Shown here: in pieces, positions 1 to 10,103 of the stretch
Position numbering within the stretch: the stretch's first letter is position 1
Layout of the letters: the number at the start of each line of letters is the position of its first letter
Source of the DNA: an uncultured Mycoplasmatota bacterium
GTDB lineage: Bacteria > Bacillota_I > Bacilli_A > Mycoplasmatales > Mycoplasmoidaceae
Assembly (NCBI GenBank): GCA_949500635.1
Contig: CATAWQ010000011.1
Location: 1 to 18,965, forward strand
DNA length: 18,965 bases
Reading direction: 5' to 3'
Translations under genes and position numbers: made by a program
The notes under the pieces: model-generated
Seen by the model: only the letters and a program-made list of their open reading frames with translations
Databases searched by the model: none
Told to the model about the DNA's origin: nothing

Positions 1-1523
1 GGTATTAAATAATGTTTAGCGATTTCTAATTTTTCTTTTTCAGTATATGAAGTTAATTCAATGATTTCTAAACGGTCATATAAAGGTGCAGGAATTTGAT
101 CTGGATAGTTTGCAGTTGCTACAAACATAACTTTAGATAAATCATAGTCTTCTTCAATATAGTTATCACTAAATCTTGAATTTTGTTCAATATCTAAAAC
201 TTCTAGTAAAGCACTTGAAGGATCTCCTCTCATATCACTAGTCATCTTATCTACTTCATCTAACAAAAATAGAGGGTTGATTACACCGGCTTTTTTCATT
301 GCTTTAATAATTCTCCCTGGCATAGAACCTAAATAAGTCCTTCTATGACCTCTAATTTCCGCTTCATCTCTTACACCACCAAGTGCCGCTTTGACAAATG
401 TCTTGTTTAATGATTTTGCAATAGAATAGGCTAATGTTGACTTACCAACACCTGGAGGACCAACCAAACAAATGATTGGTGCTTTAGAGTTTGGTGAACG
501 CATTTTAATAGCTAAATATTCAACAATTCTTTGTTTTACTTTTTCTAATCCATAGTGGGATTCGTCTAAAGTTTTAATAACTCTAGATAAATCAATTGAA
601 TCTTTAGTTGTTTGTCATCAAGGAAGATCTAACAATCATTGAACATACGATAAGTTTAATGCCGCTTCTTGTGGGTGAGTAGATTCAATTTTAGCAAGCT
701 CTGATAAAACTCTATCTTTTATATACTTTGGATAAGGGTTTTCATTAACTCTCTTTTTAAAGCTCTCAATTTCGGATTCTCTTGATGATAATTGACCAAG
801 TTCTTCTTTAATTGCTTTCATCTTCTCACGAAGATAAAATTCTTTTTGTCCTTTATTTAAAGATTTTGCAACTTTGTTATTTAATTCTCTATCAATCTTT
901 AACATTTCATCATCAGCAATGCAAAGCTTAGATAATAATTCAACACGTTTAATTAAGTCGATTTCTTCCAAAATTTCTTGTTTTTTTGTAGTGGACATTG
1001 CTAATAAATTAGCAACTGTATCAATTACTTTAGAATTAGTTGTTGGTTTTATATTAGCAAATAGTTGCTTTATTGTTTTAGCATCATCAACAGAAATCTT
1101 TGGATTTCTAACAGTTAAAATATTAGGAATTTGTTTTAATTTTGCTGCTACTTCAGGATTAGTGGTGTTAACGTCTTTTAATACTTCATATTGACAAGAA
1201 TAATATTGCTGATTTGGAAGATTATCTAGAGCACAAACATTAACATCTAAAATCTTCACTCTTTTTAATCCTTTAAATGAGATTGTCAAAGAATCGTCAT
1301 CTGCTTTTTTTAAATTAGTAATTTCACATAATGTACCGACCATATATAAATCTTCTGGTTTTGGATTATCAACGGATGGATCTTTTTGTGATAATAATAC
1401 AATTTTCTTTAAATCTGTGGAAGCAGTAATAGCATTAATAGACATACTTCTTCCAACATCTAAAGTGTCAGAAGAGTATGGTAATATAATTATTCCGCGT
1501 GTCACTAGTAATGGTGAATTCAT
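1..1523 (-). CDS. lon: Lon ATP-dependent protease, C-terminus outside window
   Basis: Lon is a cytosolic AAA+ serine protease that degrades misfolded and regulatory proteins. About 507 residues are visible. The Lon N-terminal substrate-binding domain starts with [16 protein letters not shown] helical linker contains [20 protein letters not shown]. The AAA+ module follows, with Walker A GPPGVGKT (rc of about 448-474), [17 protein letters not shown], and Walker [10 protein letters not shown]. The Ser-Lys proteolytic domain should lie left of base 1. The gene is open only in code 4: TGA serves as Trp at 636-638 and twice near 615-620 (the LPWW stretch). The ATG at 1521-1523 is preceded by a perfect AGGAGG (1528-1533, minus strand), unusually strong for this genome. 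A CIRCE operator sits just upstream, so HrcA heat-shock control is expected. Identification is firm. Confidence 0.97.
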
Positions 1524-1527
1524 AATA

Positions 1528-1533
1528 CCTCCT
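1528..1533 (-). promoter_or_regulatory. Strong Shine-Dalgarno of lon
   Basis: On the minus strand AGGAGG stands four bases before the lon ATG. It fixes the start codon and contrasts with the YfcC-like transporter, dxs and ligA, whose starts have no clear Shine-Dalgarno. Confidence 0.85.
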
Positions 1534-1553
1534 AACTTTGGTATATTTATATT

Positions 1554-1580
1554 TTAGCACAAAATCAGTAAGAGTGCTAA
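1554..1580 (-). promoter_or_regulatory. CIRCE heat-shock operator (HrcA site) upstream of lon
   Basis: The plus strand reads TTAGCACAA, nine spacer bases, then GAGTGCTAA. The CIRCE consensus is TTAGCACTC-N9-GAGTGCTAA, so spacing and the distal arm are exact and the lon-proximal arm has two mismatches at its inner end. The site lies 31-57 bases upstream of the lon ATG. It overlaps a minus-strand -10-like TAAAAT (1551-1556), where HrcA binding would block RNA polymerase. CIRCE in front of lon is known in other mycoplasmas. Confidence 0.88.
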
Positions 1581-1591
1581 TTTATTTTTGT

Positions 1592-1621
1592 AAAAAGAAA
1601 ACTCCGTTTTAAGTGGAGTTT
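1592..1621 (-). terminator. Intrinsic terminator of the YfcC-family transporter
   Basis: Inverted repeat AAACTCC (1599-1605) and GGAGTTT (1615-1621) encloses a 9-base loop. Read on the minus strand the stem is followed by TCTTTTT. It lies just after the transporter stop codon and separates it from the lon promoter. Confidence 0.8.
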
Positions 1622-1626
1622 ATTAA

Positions 1627-3195
1627 CTAAAATATTGAACTTCCAGGTAATGCTGTTCCAACCATTAATAAGGCTATTGATAAGACTGTAATACCCAAAA
1701 TTAATGGTCATCCTGATTTATAAAATCTAGATAAAGAAATATCTGAAATTTGCAATCCAATAACAAAAGGAGCAGCTGTAGGAATTGTTAAATTAACTAA
1801 TCCATTAGCAAATGAAAACCCTAAGATTGATCCTGATACTGTCATTCCAGTTCCGTTAACAGCTGCTGCTCCACCTGTTAATGCTGGTCCAACTGTTGGG
1901 AATACACTTCGTGCAAATCCAGACATTGATGGTATAAAAATCGAAATAATGTAAAACAATATGAATATTACTATTGCAAATGCAGGGGCTGGCATTACTT
2001 TAGATGTTGTACTAATTGCGCTGATTAAAACTGTTTGAATTCCAGTTTCTGCTAATAAAATACTAAAACCATTAGCAATAGCTAAGATCAATGAAACAGC
2101 AACAAATTCTTGAGCTCCACCTACCACTAAATTACCAAATGCTTTTTCTCCATGTCAGTCAATTATTGAAATAACAAATGCTGCGACAAAAAACAAGAAT
2201 GCCATTTCAAAAATTGATCAAGTACCAATTGGGTCAATATTTGCAATCACTTGGTGAGTGATAGGATCATATGTTTGACCAACTAAATAAGGAAAATATG
2301 AAGCTAGAATATTACCTAACATTGCAAATCCATTTAATCCAGTCATTGTGTCTCATGGAATAGCACCAACAATTAACATTAAAAATGTTAAGCAGAAGCA
2401 AATAAGAATAATTTTTCTTTTTTTAGTTAATGGAGGAATCGAGTTAACATTAAAAGAGAAATTTTCTAGATGTTTATCTCTTAAATCATAAACTATTGAT
2501 TTTGCAGGATTTGCTTTAATTCTTTTTGTATATCACAAAATATAGCCTATTACAAAACTAGATAAAACAACCAATGAAACTAAACGTCATACAATACCTG
2601 TTGATGATAATAACGCTTGTACATCTGTGAATACTGAAGCTATACCACTATTTGCTGCATTAAATGCATTGTCAATTAATACGGGATTAATTGTTGATGC
2701 TAATACACCAATACCAGCACCATAGCAAATCACTAAGAATGCAGTAAAAGAATCATAACCGGCAGCTATTAATACAGGTATTAATAAGAAGTAAAATGGA
2801 ATTGCAGCTTCACACATACCAAATGTTGTACCACATAATACAAAAACAAAAAAAAGAATGATGATTAATGAAGTTTCTTTACCTTTTAATTTTAAGAAAA
2901 TAGAACCAATTCCTGCTTCTAATGCTTTTGATTCATTTACTGCCTTCAAGAAAGCAGACATTAAAAATAAAAAAATTATTATATCTGCTGAATTAACAAA
3001 ACCTTTAATTGGTGCTGTGAATATTTCTAAAATACCTGCTGGATGAAAATTACCAGAAGGATTAGCTCCAGTTGCTCAATATAGAATTCAACTTATGATA
3101 ACTACTATGAATAATAAAGAAAGTAAAATTGCAAATATAGATGGACTATAAAGCTTTTTTTTCTTCTTAGGTTTATTTGTTTTTTTGTTTAACAT
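1627..3195 (-). CDS. YfcC/DcuC-family multi-pass membrane transporter
   Basis: The protein has 522 residues in code 4, with eight Trp codons, all TGA. A short Lys-rich N-terminus (MLNKKTNKPKKKKKLYS) precedes about 11-12 hydrophobic segments. Conserved-looking loops are GTTFGMCEAAIPFY and, near the C-terminus, the Gly/Ala-rich stretch FANGLVNLTIPTAAP. This pattern fits the YfcC/C4-dicarboxylate anaerobic carrier (DcuC-like, AbgT-related) group of ion-coupled carriers. In mycoplasmas such proteins are often labelled arginine/ornithine or amino-acid transporters; substrate cannot be read from sequence. It is divergent from threonine dehydratase, so uptake of an amino or keto acid linked to that enzyme is a plausible inference. 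No Shine-Dalgarno is seen. A TATACT box (3206-3211, minus strand) lies 10 bases before the ATG, suggesting a near-leaderless mRNA. Confidence 0.82.
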
Positions 3196-3316
3196 TGACT
3201 TAATAAGTATAAATTATTTTATATAGGTTAAAATATTTTTTTATACATTTTGTTTAAGTGGTTATTTGTAAAATTATTTTAATATTTTATATTAAAATAA
3301 AATTGTAGGAGAGAAA
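3196..3316. promoter_or_regulatory. Divergent promoter region between transporter and threonine dehydratase
   Basis: This is a 121-base, almost pure A/T intergenic stretch. Leftward it has TATACT at 3206-3211 (minus strand) directly before the transporter start. Rightward it has several TATATT/TAAAAT -10-like hexamers around 3285-3301. A good Shine-Dalgarno, AGGAGAG (3307-3313), lies three bases before the threonine dehydratase ATG. No operator palindrome is obvious. The -10 assignments are tentative because the region is so AT-rich. Confidence 0.5.
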
Positions 3317-4519
3317 ATGAATAAAATAAAATTCTTAATTCCATTAAATGAGATTAAAGCTGCAAAGAAAAAAATGAGTAAAATTATTACTACAACACCT
3401 TGTGTTTATGAATGATATTCTTCAAATATGTTTGGTGCTGAAATTTACATGAAACTTGAAAATATGAATATTGTTAAATCATTCAAGATTCGTGGTGCAT
3501 TAAACTCTATTTTAAATTTAAATAAGAAAAAAGTTAAAGGGGTTATTACTGCTTCTGCTGGTAATCATGCTCAAGGCGTTGCTTATTCAGCAACCAAAGC
3601 AGGAATTAAATCAATTATTGTTATGCCTGACACTGCGCCTTTAGCAAAAATTAGTGCTACCAAGGGGTTTGGTGGTACGGTTGTTGCTGATAAATGTCAT
3701 ACATTTGATGAATGTAACGCTTATGCACAAGAACAAGCTAAGAAACTAAACTATACATTTATTCCACCTTTTGATTCTCAAAATGTAATTGTTGGTCAAG
3801 CCACAATAGGTTTAGAATTAATGGACCAAATAGAAGACTTGGATATGGTTATTGTTCAAATTGGAGGAGGAGGATTAATCGCAGGTGTTGCTTCTGCTGT
3901 TAAACAAATTAATCCTAAGATTAAAGTTATCGGAGTTCAAGCACAAAACTTTCCAGCAATGGTAAACTCATGAAAAACCAAAAAATTGCATGCAGAAGCA
4001 ACCGGTATGTCGACGTTAGCAGATGGTATGGCTGTTAAACAACCTGGTAAAATTACTTACTCAGTAATTAAAGATTTAGTTGATCAAATGGTTACTTTAA
4101 CAGAAGAAGAAATTTCTAATGGTATTGAATTCTTACAAGAAAAAGGAAAAATTGTTGCAGAAGGAGCTGGAGCATGTGGTATGGCTGCAATTCTTGCTAA
4201 GAAAGTCAATGTTAAAGGAAAAAAAGTTGCTATCATTATTTCTGGTGGTAATATCGATCCTGATAAATTTATTTCAGTTAATGAAACTGTGTTGAATAAT
4301 CAAGGTAGACAAGCTACTTTAACAATTAAATTGAATGATAAAAAAGCTACTGAAAATCTATTTATTGTTGCAAACAAGTGTGAGGCTAAGTTATATCATG
4401 CATCTGGCTGTGTTGCATATCCTAAAACAATACCAATCAAAAAAAATATTACATTAAAGGTGTACTTTCCTAATAAAGCGGCTAATAGTAAATTCTCTAA
4501 ATTTTATAAACTTAGTTAA
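3317..4519 (+). CDS. ilvA: Threonine dehydratase (threonine/serine ammonia-lyase), PLP enzyme
   Basis: This fold-type II PLP enzyme deaminates threonine to 2-oxobutyrate and ammonia (serine to pyruvate). The product has 400 residues. The PLP Schiff-base Lys is K57 in SFKIRGA. The substrate-loop motif TASAGNHAQG is at about 78-87, and the phosphate-binding glycine loop GGGGLIAG starts at residue 183. SGGNID begins at residue 309. The last 80 residues (from GRQATLTIKL) look like a small ACT-type domain, as in about 400-residue catabolic (TdcB-like) threonine ammonia-lyases. Two Trp codons are TGA (near 3410 and 3971), so in code 11 the gene would look broken; it is intact. No isoleucine pathway is visible, so a catabolic role feeding 2-oxobutyrate or pyruvate is more likely. 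tdcB is an equally good name. Confidence 0.93.
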
Positions 4520-5219
4520 TTTGTTTTCTGATTTCACTTAATAAAATACCAGTTGAAACAGAAACATTAAAAGATTGAATTTTGCCAAACATTCTTATTT
4601 TAATTTTAAAATCAGAATGTTTTTGTATTAATGGAGAAATTCCATTATTTTCGTTACCCACAATTAATACAGTCTTATTGTCATATTTAACTTTTGAATA
4701 ATCATGAGATGTTTCACCTAAACATGAAGCATACACCCAAAAACCTTTTTCTTTTAATACATTAATTTCATTAACTAAATTTGGTACTTTAAATAGTTTT
4801 AAGTTAACAGTAGCACCCATACTTGCTTTATTAACTAATTCATTAATTTGTACTTGATTATTCTTTTTATAAATAACAGCATCCACTCCAAAACCTTCAG
4901 CAGTTCTTAGAATAGCTCCAAAATTCTGAGGATCTTGGATGCTATCTACAATTAAAATCAATTGTTTTGACTGATCTCTAATAGAGTTTAAGTAATTTTT
5001 TAAAGATATATCGTCATCATTATTTAATAAGACTGCAATATTTTGATGGTTTAATCTTTTATCAAACGTTTTAAAAAAAACATCATTTTTTAAAATTTCA
5101 TAAGAAACATTGTTCTTTTTTAAAGTTGTTAAAATTTCGTTAGATGGTTTATAAATATAAACCTTTTTAATTTGCTTATCTAAATTATCAAATAATGCTT
5201 TTTTACCAAATAAATACAT
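4512..5219 (-). CDS. rlmB: TrmH/RlmB-family 23S rRNA 2'-O-methyltransferase
   Basis: The product is a SPOUT-class (trefoil knot) enzyme that uses S-adenosylmethionine to methylate a guanosine ribose in 23S rRNA (G2251 in E. coli). It has 235 residues. An N-terminal substrate-binding domain (about 1-75) starts [13 protein letters not shown]. The SPOUT motifs follow: motif 1 DPQNFGAILRTAEGFGVDAV, motif 2 VGNENNGIS, motif 3 IRMFGKIQSFNVSVSTGILL. It is the last gene of the five-gene minus-strand operon. Its ATG shares one base with the cysS stop (TAATG), giving translational coupling; cysS-rlmB adjacency is common in Firmicutes. Its stop overlaps the threonine dehydratase stop region tail-to-tail by 8 bases. 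The exact target nucleotide is inferred from family and neighbourhood. Confidence 0.93.
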   Translation of the reverse strand: MYLFGKKALFDNLDKQIKKVYIYKPSNEILTTLKKNNVSYEILKNDVFFKTFDKRLNHQNIAVLLNNDDDISLKNYLNSIRDQSKQLILIVDSIQDPQNFGAILRTAEGFGVDAVIYKKNNQVQINELVNKASMGATVNLKLFKVPNLVNEINVLKEKGFWVYASCLGETSHDYSKVKYDNKTVLIVGNENNGISPLIQKHSDFKIKIRMFGKIQSFNVSVSTGILLSEIRKQIN

Positions 5220-6526
5220 TAAATTATTCCTTTTTTAATAAAAGAGTTTCTGATTTTATCAGCTCTTATAAAATCTTTATTTGTTAGACTAGTTTTTCAT
5301 TCTTTTATTAACTTTAAGTTGTCATTGGTTAACACATTTTGATATTTAATGCCTAATATTTTAAATTCATTATTAATAGAAGAAAGAGTATTAGATAATT
5401 GTTCATAATCTTTTTTTGATATCAAACTTCTTAATAGTTTGGTATCTGATCAAACCACTTGAATAGCATTTGGAAAATTTAAATCATTTTCTAAAGCGTT
5501 AACAAAGAAAGGATTTAAATAGTTAGTATTAAAATTTATTTTAATATCCTTTAAAATTAGCTCAATATAAGTTTGGTTAATAATTTTAATTAATTTTGAG
5601 AAATCATTATTAAGCTGGTTCAAATATTCGCTTGTAAAATTAATTGGATTTTCATATTGAGTTTGGTACATGAATCAACGAACAATATTTGATGAATATT
5701 CTTGTAACAAATCTTTAGCTAATATATAGTTTCCTTCAGATTTTGCCATTTTCTTGTTATTAATATTAATGTGACCAACATGCATTCAAATTTTAGCAAT
5801 ATTTAAATGACTAATAGCTAAATTTTGAGCATTCTCATTTTCATGATGAGGAAATTTTAAATCTACTCCACCTCCATGAATTTCTACTTGTTTACCAAAA
5901 TATTTATTGATAAAATAAGAACACTCTGAATGCCATCCAGGTCTGCCTTTAGATCATGGAGAATCTCAATTAATGCCTTCTGTAGTTTTTTTTCATAATG
6001 CAAAATCTAAGTTAGATTTTTTATTCGAAGAATTTTCAATTCTTACACCCGATATTAATTCGTCAATCTTTTGATGAGATACACAGCCATAATTGTCAAT
6101 TGATTTAACATCAAAGTAAACATCACCATTTGATACATATGCATGTTTAGAATTAATTAATTCTTGAATATAAGAAATTAGACCATTTAAATTTTCAGAA
6201 ACTTTTGGCATGATCATGTTTGTATCGATGTTTAGCAGTTTTAAAATATTAACATATCTTAAATAATAACGGTTAGATAGTTCTAATTCATTTTCATTAT
6301 TTTGCTTAGCGGTTTTAATGATCTTGTCATCGATGTCTGTAATATTGTGAACAAATTTAACTTGTTTTTTAAAAAACAAAAAATATCTGTTTAAAACATC
6401 AAAGGTAATTATTGGACGAATATTGCCAACATGGACATCATTATAAACAGTTGGCCCGCAACAATACATTGTTATTGGTTCAGTAACTTCAATATTTTTA
6501 TTTGATAATGAGTCATATATTTTCAT
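5219..6526 (-). CDS. cysS: Cysteinyl-tRNA synthetase
   Basis: This class I aminoacyl-tRNA synthetase charges tRNA-Cys in the cytosol. It has 435 residues. Zinc/cysteine-binding MYCCGPTVY is at 20-28 and the HIGH-type motif VHVGN at 31-35. Further zinc ligands are C202 in WHSEC and the HHENE stretch. The KMSKS signature appears as KMAKS at 259-263, and a C-terminal anticodon-binding helical region follows. About seven Trp codons are TGA, so the gene is continuous only in code 4. I chose the ATG at 6524-6526, five bases after the ligA stop; a TTG at 6539-6541 would overlap ligA and is less likely. The stop TAA shares its last base with the rlmB ATG. All catalytic signatures are present and nothing suggests loss of function. 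Confidence 0.95.
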
Positions 6527-6531
6527 ATTAT

Positions 6532-8550
6532 TTATTCCCAAATCTTTTCTTTAATTATATTAATACCTAGTTTAGTTGCTTTTTGTTGTTTACTACCAGC
6601 ATTTTCACCAACAATTAAATAATCTGTTGTAGTATTCACAGATTCTGATACATATGCATCAAATTTATCTTCTAATATTTTTTTGATTTGACTTCTTGGA
6701 ATATCGAAACTTCCTGTGATACAAAATTTCTTTTGATAATAAGGAGATTTCTTATCGTCTTCTGAAGCATTACTTGTGTTTTTGTATTCCATATTAATAC
6801 CAAAATATTTAAGGTCATTAATTAATTTAATGTTATTTTCATTTTTAAAGTAATCGATAATTGAAACTGCCACTACTTCGCCAATATCATTAATTTTTTG
6901 TAAGTCTAGTAGTGTTGCTTTACTCAAATTATCCATAGTTTTAAAATGTTTAGCTAAAGCTTTAGATGTTGTTTCACCAACATGTCTAATACCTAAACCA
7001 AAAATTAATTTTTCTAAAGAATTTTGTTTAGAATTTTCTATATTTGTAGAAATTTTTTCAAACATTTTATTCTTAATTTTTAAATCAGATTTTAAAATGT
7101 AATCTTTTTTATCTTTAAATAAATATATATCTTGAATAGAATTAATTATTTTAGCATCAGAAAGTTTTGTTAGATTCATTTCTGATAACTCTTCAATATT
7201 CATCGCTTTTTTCTCACAAAAATGAACTGTTGATTGTAATATTCTAGCAGGGCAAGAAGTATTTGTGCAGTATTGATCTACTTCTTTATCTTGTTTTTCT
7301 AATAATGAACTACAAATAGGGCAAGTAATAATCGGTTTAAATATAGGTAAATTTTCTTTGCGTTCACTAATCACTGGTTTTAATACTTTAGGGATAATTT
7401 CACCAGCTTTAAAGATTTGAACAACATCTCCAACTCTAATATCTTTTTCGTTAATATAATCAGCATTATGTAACGTAGCATTAGAAATAATACTACCAGA
7501 TAATTCTACTGGCTCCAATTCGGCTACGTATGTAATTCTTCCAGTTCTCCCGACCGTAGCTTTAATATTCTTTAATTTTGTTTTAACAATTTCAGGAGGA
7601 AATTTGTAAGCTACTGCTCATTTTGGAAATTTAGATGTCCGTCCTAAAATATCATATAGCACCATTTCATTTAATTTAATTACCATTCCATCTATTGGAA
7701 ATTTCATTTTTGATAAGTTAACTGTCATAAATTTAATGTAGTCAATAACTTCTTCAATAGAATTACATTTTTGATTTTCAGCAGAGGTTCTAAAACCAAG
7801 TTCTTTTAACTTTGTTAAAACATTTGCTTGAGAATTAATATCTAATTCTTTTAAATTATTCGGATTAGGTAAATAATAAGCAATCATTTCAAGATTTCTT
7901 TGAGCAGTTAGTGCACTATTTAAGTTTCTTAATGATCCAGCTGCTGCATTTCTTGGGTTAGAAAACTTTTTTTCTTTATCACTTATTTTATCATTAATTA
8001 CATTGAATTGTTTAAATGACAAGAATATTTCTCCACGAACTTCAATTTCTTTTAGATTAGTATTAATATTTAATGGAATTGATCTAATTGTTTTTGCATT
8101 AACAGTAACATCTTCACCATATTCTCCATCACCACGTGTTAAAGCTCTAATTAATTTACCGTCTTTGTATTTTAACGAAATACTTAAACCATCAATCTTT
8201 GGTTCAACTGTGTATGAATATTTTATATTTTTATTAAATTTTACTAATGTTTTTTTAATATCATTATCAAATTTAATTAATTCTTCGTAATTAAACACAT
8301 CTGATAATGATAACATTGGAAAATCATGTTTAAATTTAGTAAATTTTTCCAAAACAGTTCCACCCACTCTTTTTGTCGGAGAATCATCAGTAATATATTT
8401 GGGATATTTTTTTTCTAAAGAAATTAATTCATTCATCGCCATGTCATATTCAACATCAGAAACTAATGGATTATCAAGAGCGTAGTAATGATATTCTCAT
8501 TTTTTAAGATTAGATTTTAAATTGTTGATTTTTTTTAAGATTTGATCCAT
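6532..8550 (-). CDS. ligA: NAD-dependent DNA ligase LigA
   Basis: LigA seals nicks in DNA during replication and repair using NAD+. It has 672 residues, the normal bacterial length (E. coli 671). Domains in order are: Ia (HYYALDNPLVSDVEYD, about 21-36, binds NMN); adenylation domain with catalytic K118 in EPKIDG; the conserved GEIFL and KFSNPRNAAAGSLR; OB fold with the VGRTG region; a C4 zinc finger with C410, C413, C428 and C433; helix-hairpin-helix repeats (LIFGLGIRHVGETTSKALA); and a C-terminal BRCT domain (FCITGSFD to IWE). Two internal Trp codons are TGA. It starts two bases after the stop of the membrane-protein gene without a Shine-Dalgarno, so it probably depends on translational coupling. 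Firm identification. Confidence 0.97.
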
Positions 8551-8552
8551 AA

Positions 8553-10103
8553 TTACTCATTAATATTATTAATAATAATGTTCTTTTTATGTCTTTTATT
8601 TATATGGTGTTCTCTGTTAAGAAAATTGATTGCTAACAATAAAGGAATAAAATATATTAGATTCAATAGAGAAAACATATTTAATAAATCACTAGGTAAA
8701 AATATTCTATACATCCTCATAGGAATAGGATTAATAAAGAATATTGCTACAAATAAATAGTAACTAAACAAATAACCATAATTTTGTTTTTTCTTACTAA
8801 TAAGCATATATAAAAGTCATCCAATAATTGAAGCAGTATATATTAATCATAAAAATATGTTTGCATACATTATGCTAGAATCAGATAAATCAAAACTTCA
8901 AATATTATCAAAGTTATATATATAAAAATCAATTGATTTGCTATTATTAACAATTCAATATAAAGAAATTAAGTATATTAACATTCCGATTGCAAAGAAA
9001 ATTAATTTAGAGCCTTCATTTAATCCTTTGGAAATTTTTGAAACCAATAAATAGTTATATCCTCAAGTGTATCTAGTAATATATCAAATGACAAATAATA
9101 CATAAATGACATAGAATGTAATCCATCATATTTGTGCTTGTAATATGTTATACATATTAACTATTTGGAATATATTAATTAATAAAAGATTAAAAAATAC
9201 AAATAATGCTGCAATATTATTCTTTCAACATAATCACAAAACAAATAAACTTAAAAATAAAGAAAAGACAACACCATTTTGAACAAAGGATGTAAATGAA
9301 AATAAAGCTAAACAGATAATCATCAAATAAATTTTATTATCAAAACGTCTCCCAGCTATTATTGAATACATAAAGTATGAAAAAATAATACATAATCACG
9401 TTTCGCCTATAGCGGTTGAATCATAAGTAAAAAAACTAAAAAACAAAAGTAATATTTCAATTATTAGTAAAAAAGAATAATTATTCCATCAACTTAATTT
9501 ACTTCTGTAAAATACAGAAGATAAGAATAGAGAAACACAAAAAGTAAATAAAATAGTTCATCCTCATTTTAAAAAAATAATAGCATCTATATTGTTGTTA
9601 ATTTTAAACAAATTCTTAGATATCTCCGTAAAGATATTTATTACAGAAAAATCAATTAATTTTGTTAAGTAGATTTTTTGATGGATATTTGCTGTTGAAT
9701 TTTTAAGATACTCAAATAAACTGATTTCTTTTTCTACATTTGCTCAACGAAAAACTTCATTATAGATGTAAATAAATAAAATACTAACTAACCAACTTAC
9801 AAAGAAAAATATCAAAGATTTTCATTCTTTTTCGCAAAATAAAAAGTATCTTCAGTTAAGACCAAAAATAATTAGCAAAATTATTTGAACAACTAAAATT
9901 ACATATAGATATGAAGATATATCTGCATTAAAGACATACACAAATGTGAATACAATTTGAAAGATAGCAAAAACAGTAAATATTCCTGTTAATAAAAGGA
10001 AATATTTATTTAAAAATATTTTTCATTTTTTAAATAAAACACTGATGCCGTATCCATTAAATATAAAGAATAATGGAATTAGGATTATTGCTGCGTAAAT
10101 CAT
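8553..10103 (-). CDS. Unknown multi-pass membrane protein, 516 aa (code 4)
   Basis: I do not recognise the family. Read in code 4, an uninterrupted 517-codon frame runs from an ATG that overlaps the dxs stop (TAATG at 10101-10105) to a TAA two bases before ligA. It has 20 Trp, 17 encoded by TGA, so it is invisible to a standard-code reading. About a dozen hydrophobic segments alternate with short loops. There is one larger polar loop of about 80 residues (about 128-205, VEKEISLFEYLKNSTAN onwards), and the tail is Lys/His/Asn-rich (NREHHINKRHKKNI). No catalytic or transport signature is seen. The topology is reminiscent of lipid-linked glycosyltransferases or polymerases that use polyprenyl phosphate, which would suit its coupling to dxs. 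That is speculation from context only. Confidence 0.85.

Noticed and set aside
874..1194. Plus-strand 106-aa reading frame inside lon
   Set aside because: Antisense shadow of a well-identified gene, with no family features.
6532..8550. Apparent splitting of ligA (and of lon, the transporter, ilvA, cysS, dxs) by in-frame TGA
   Set aside because: Each TGA falls where family members have Trp or a similar residue, and all frames join cleanly in code 4. These are intact genes, not pseudogenes or selenoproteins.
8542..8760. Plus-strand 72-aa hydrophobic reading frame
   Set aside because: It is antisense to the end of the 516-aa membrane protein and the ligA start. Its hydrophobicity mirrors that AT-rich gene, and it has no ribosome site.
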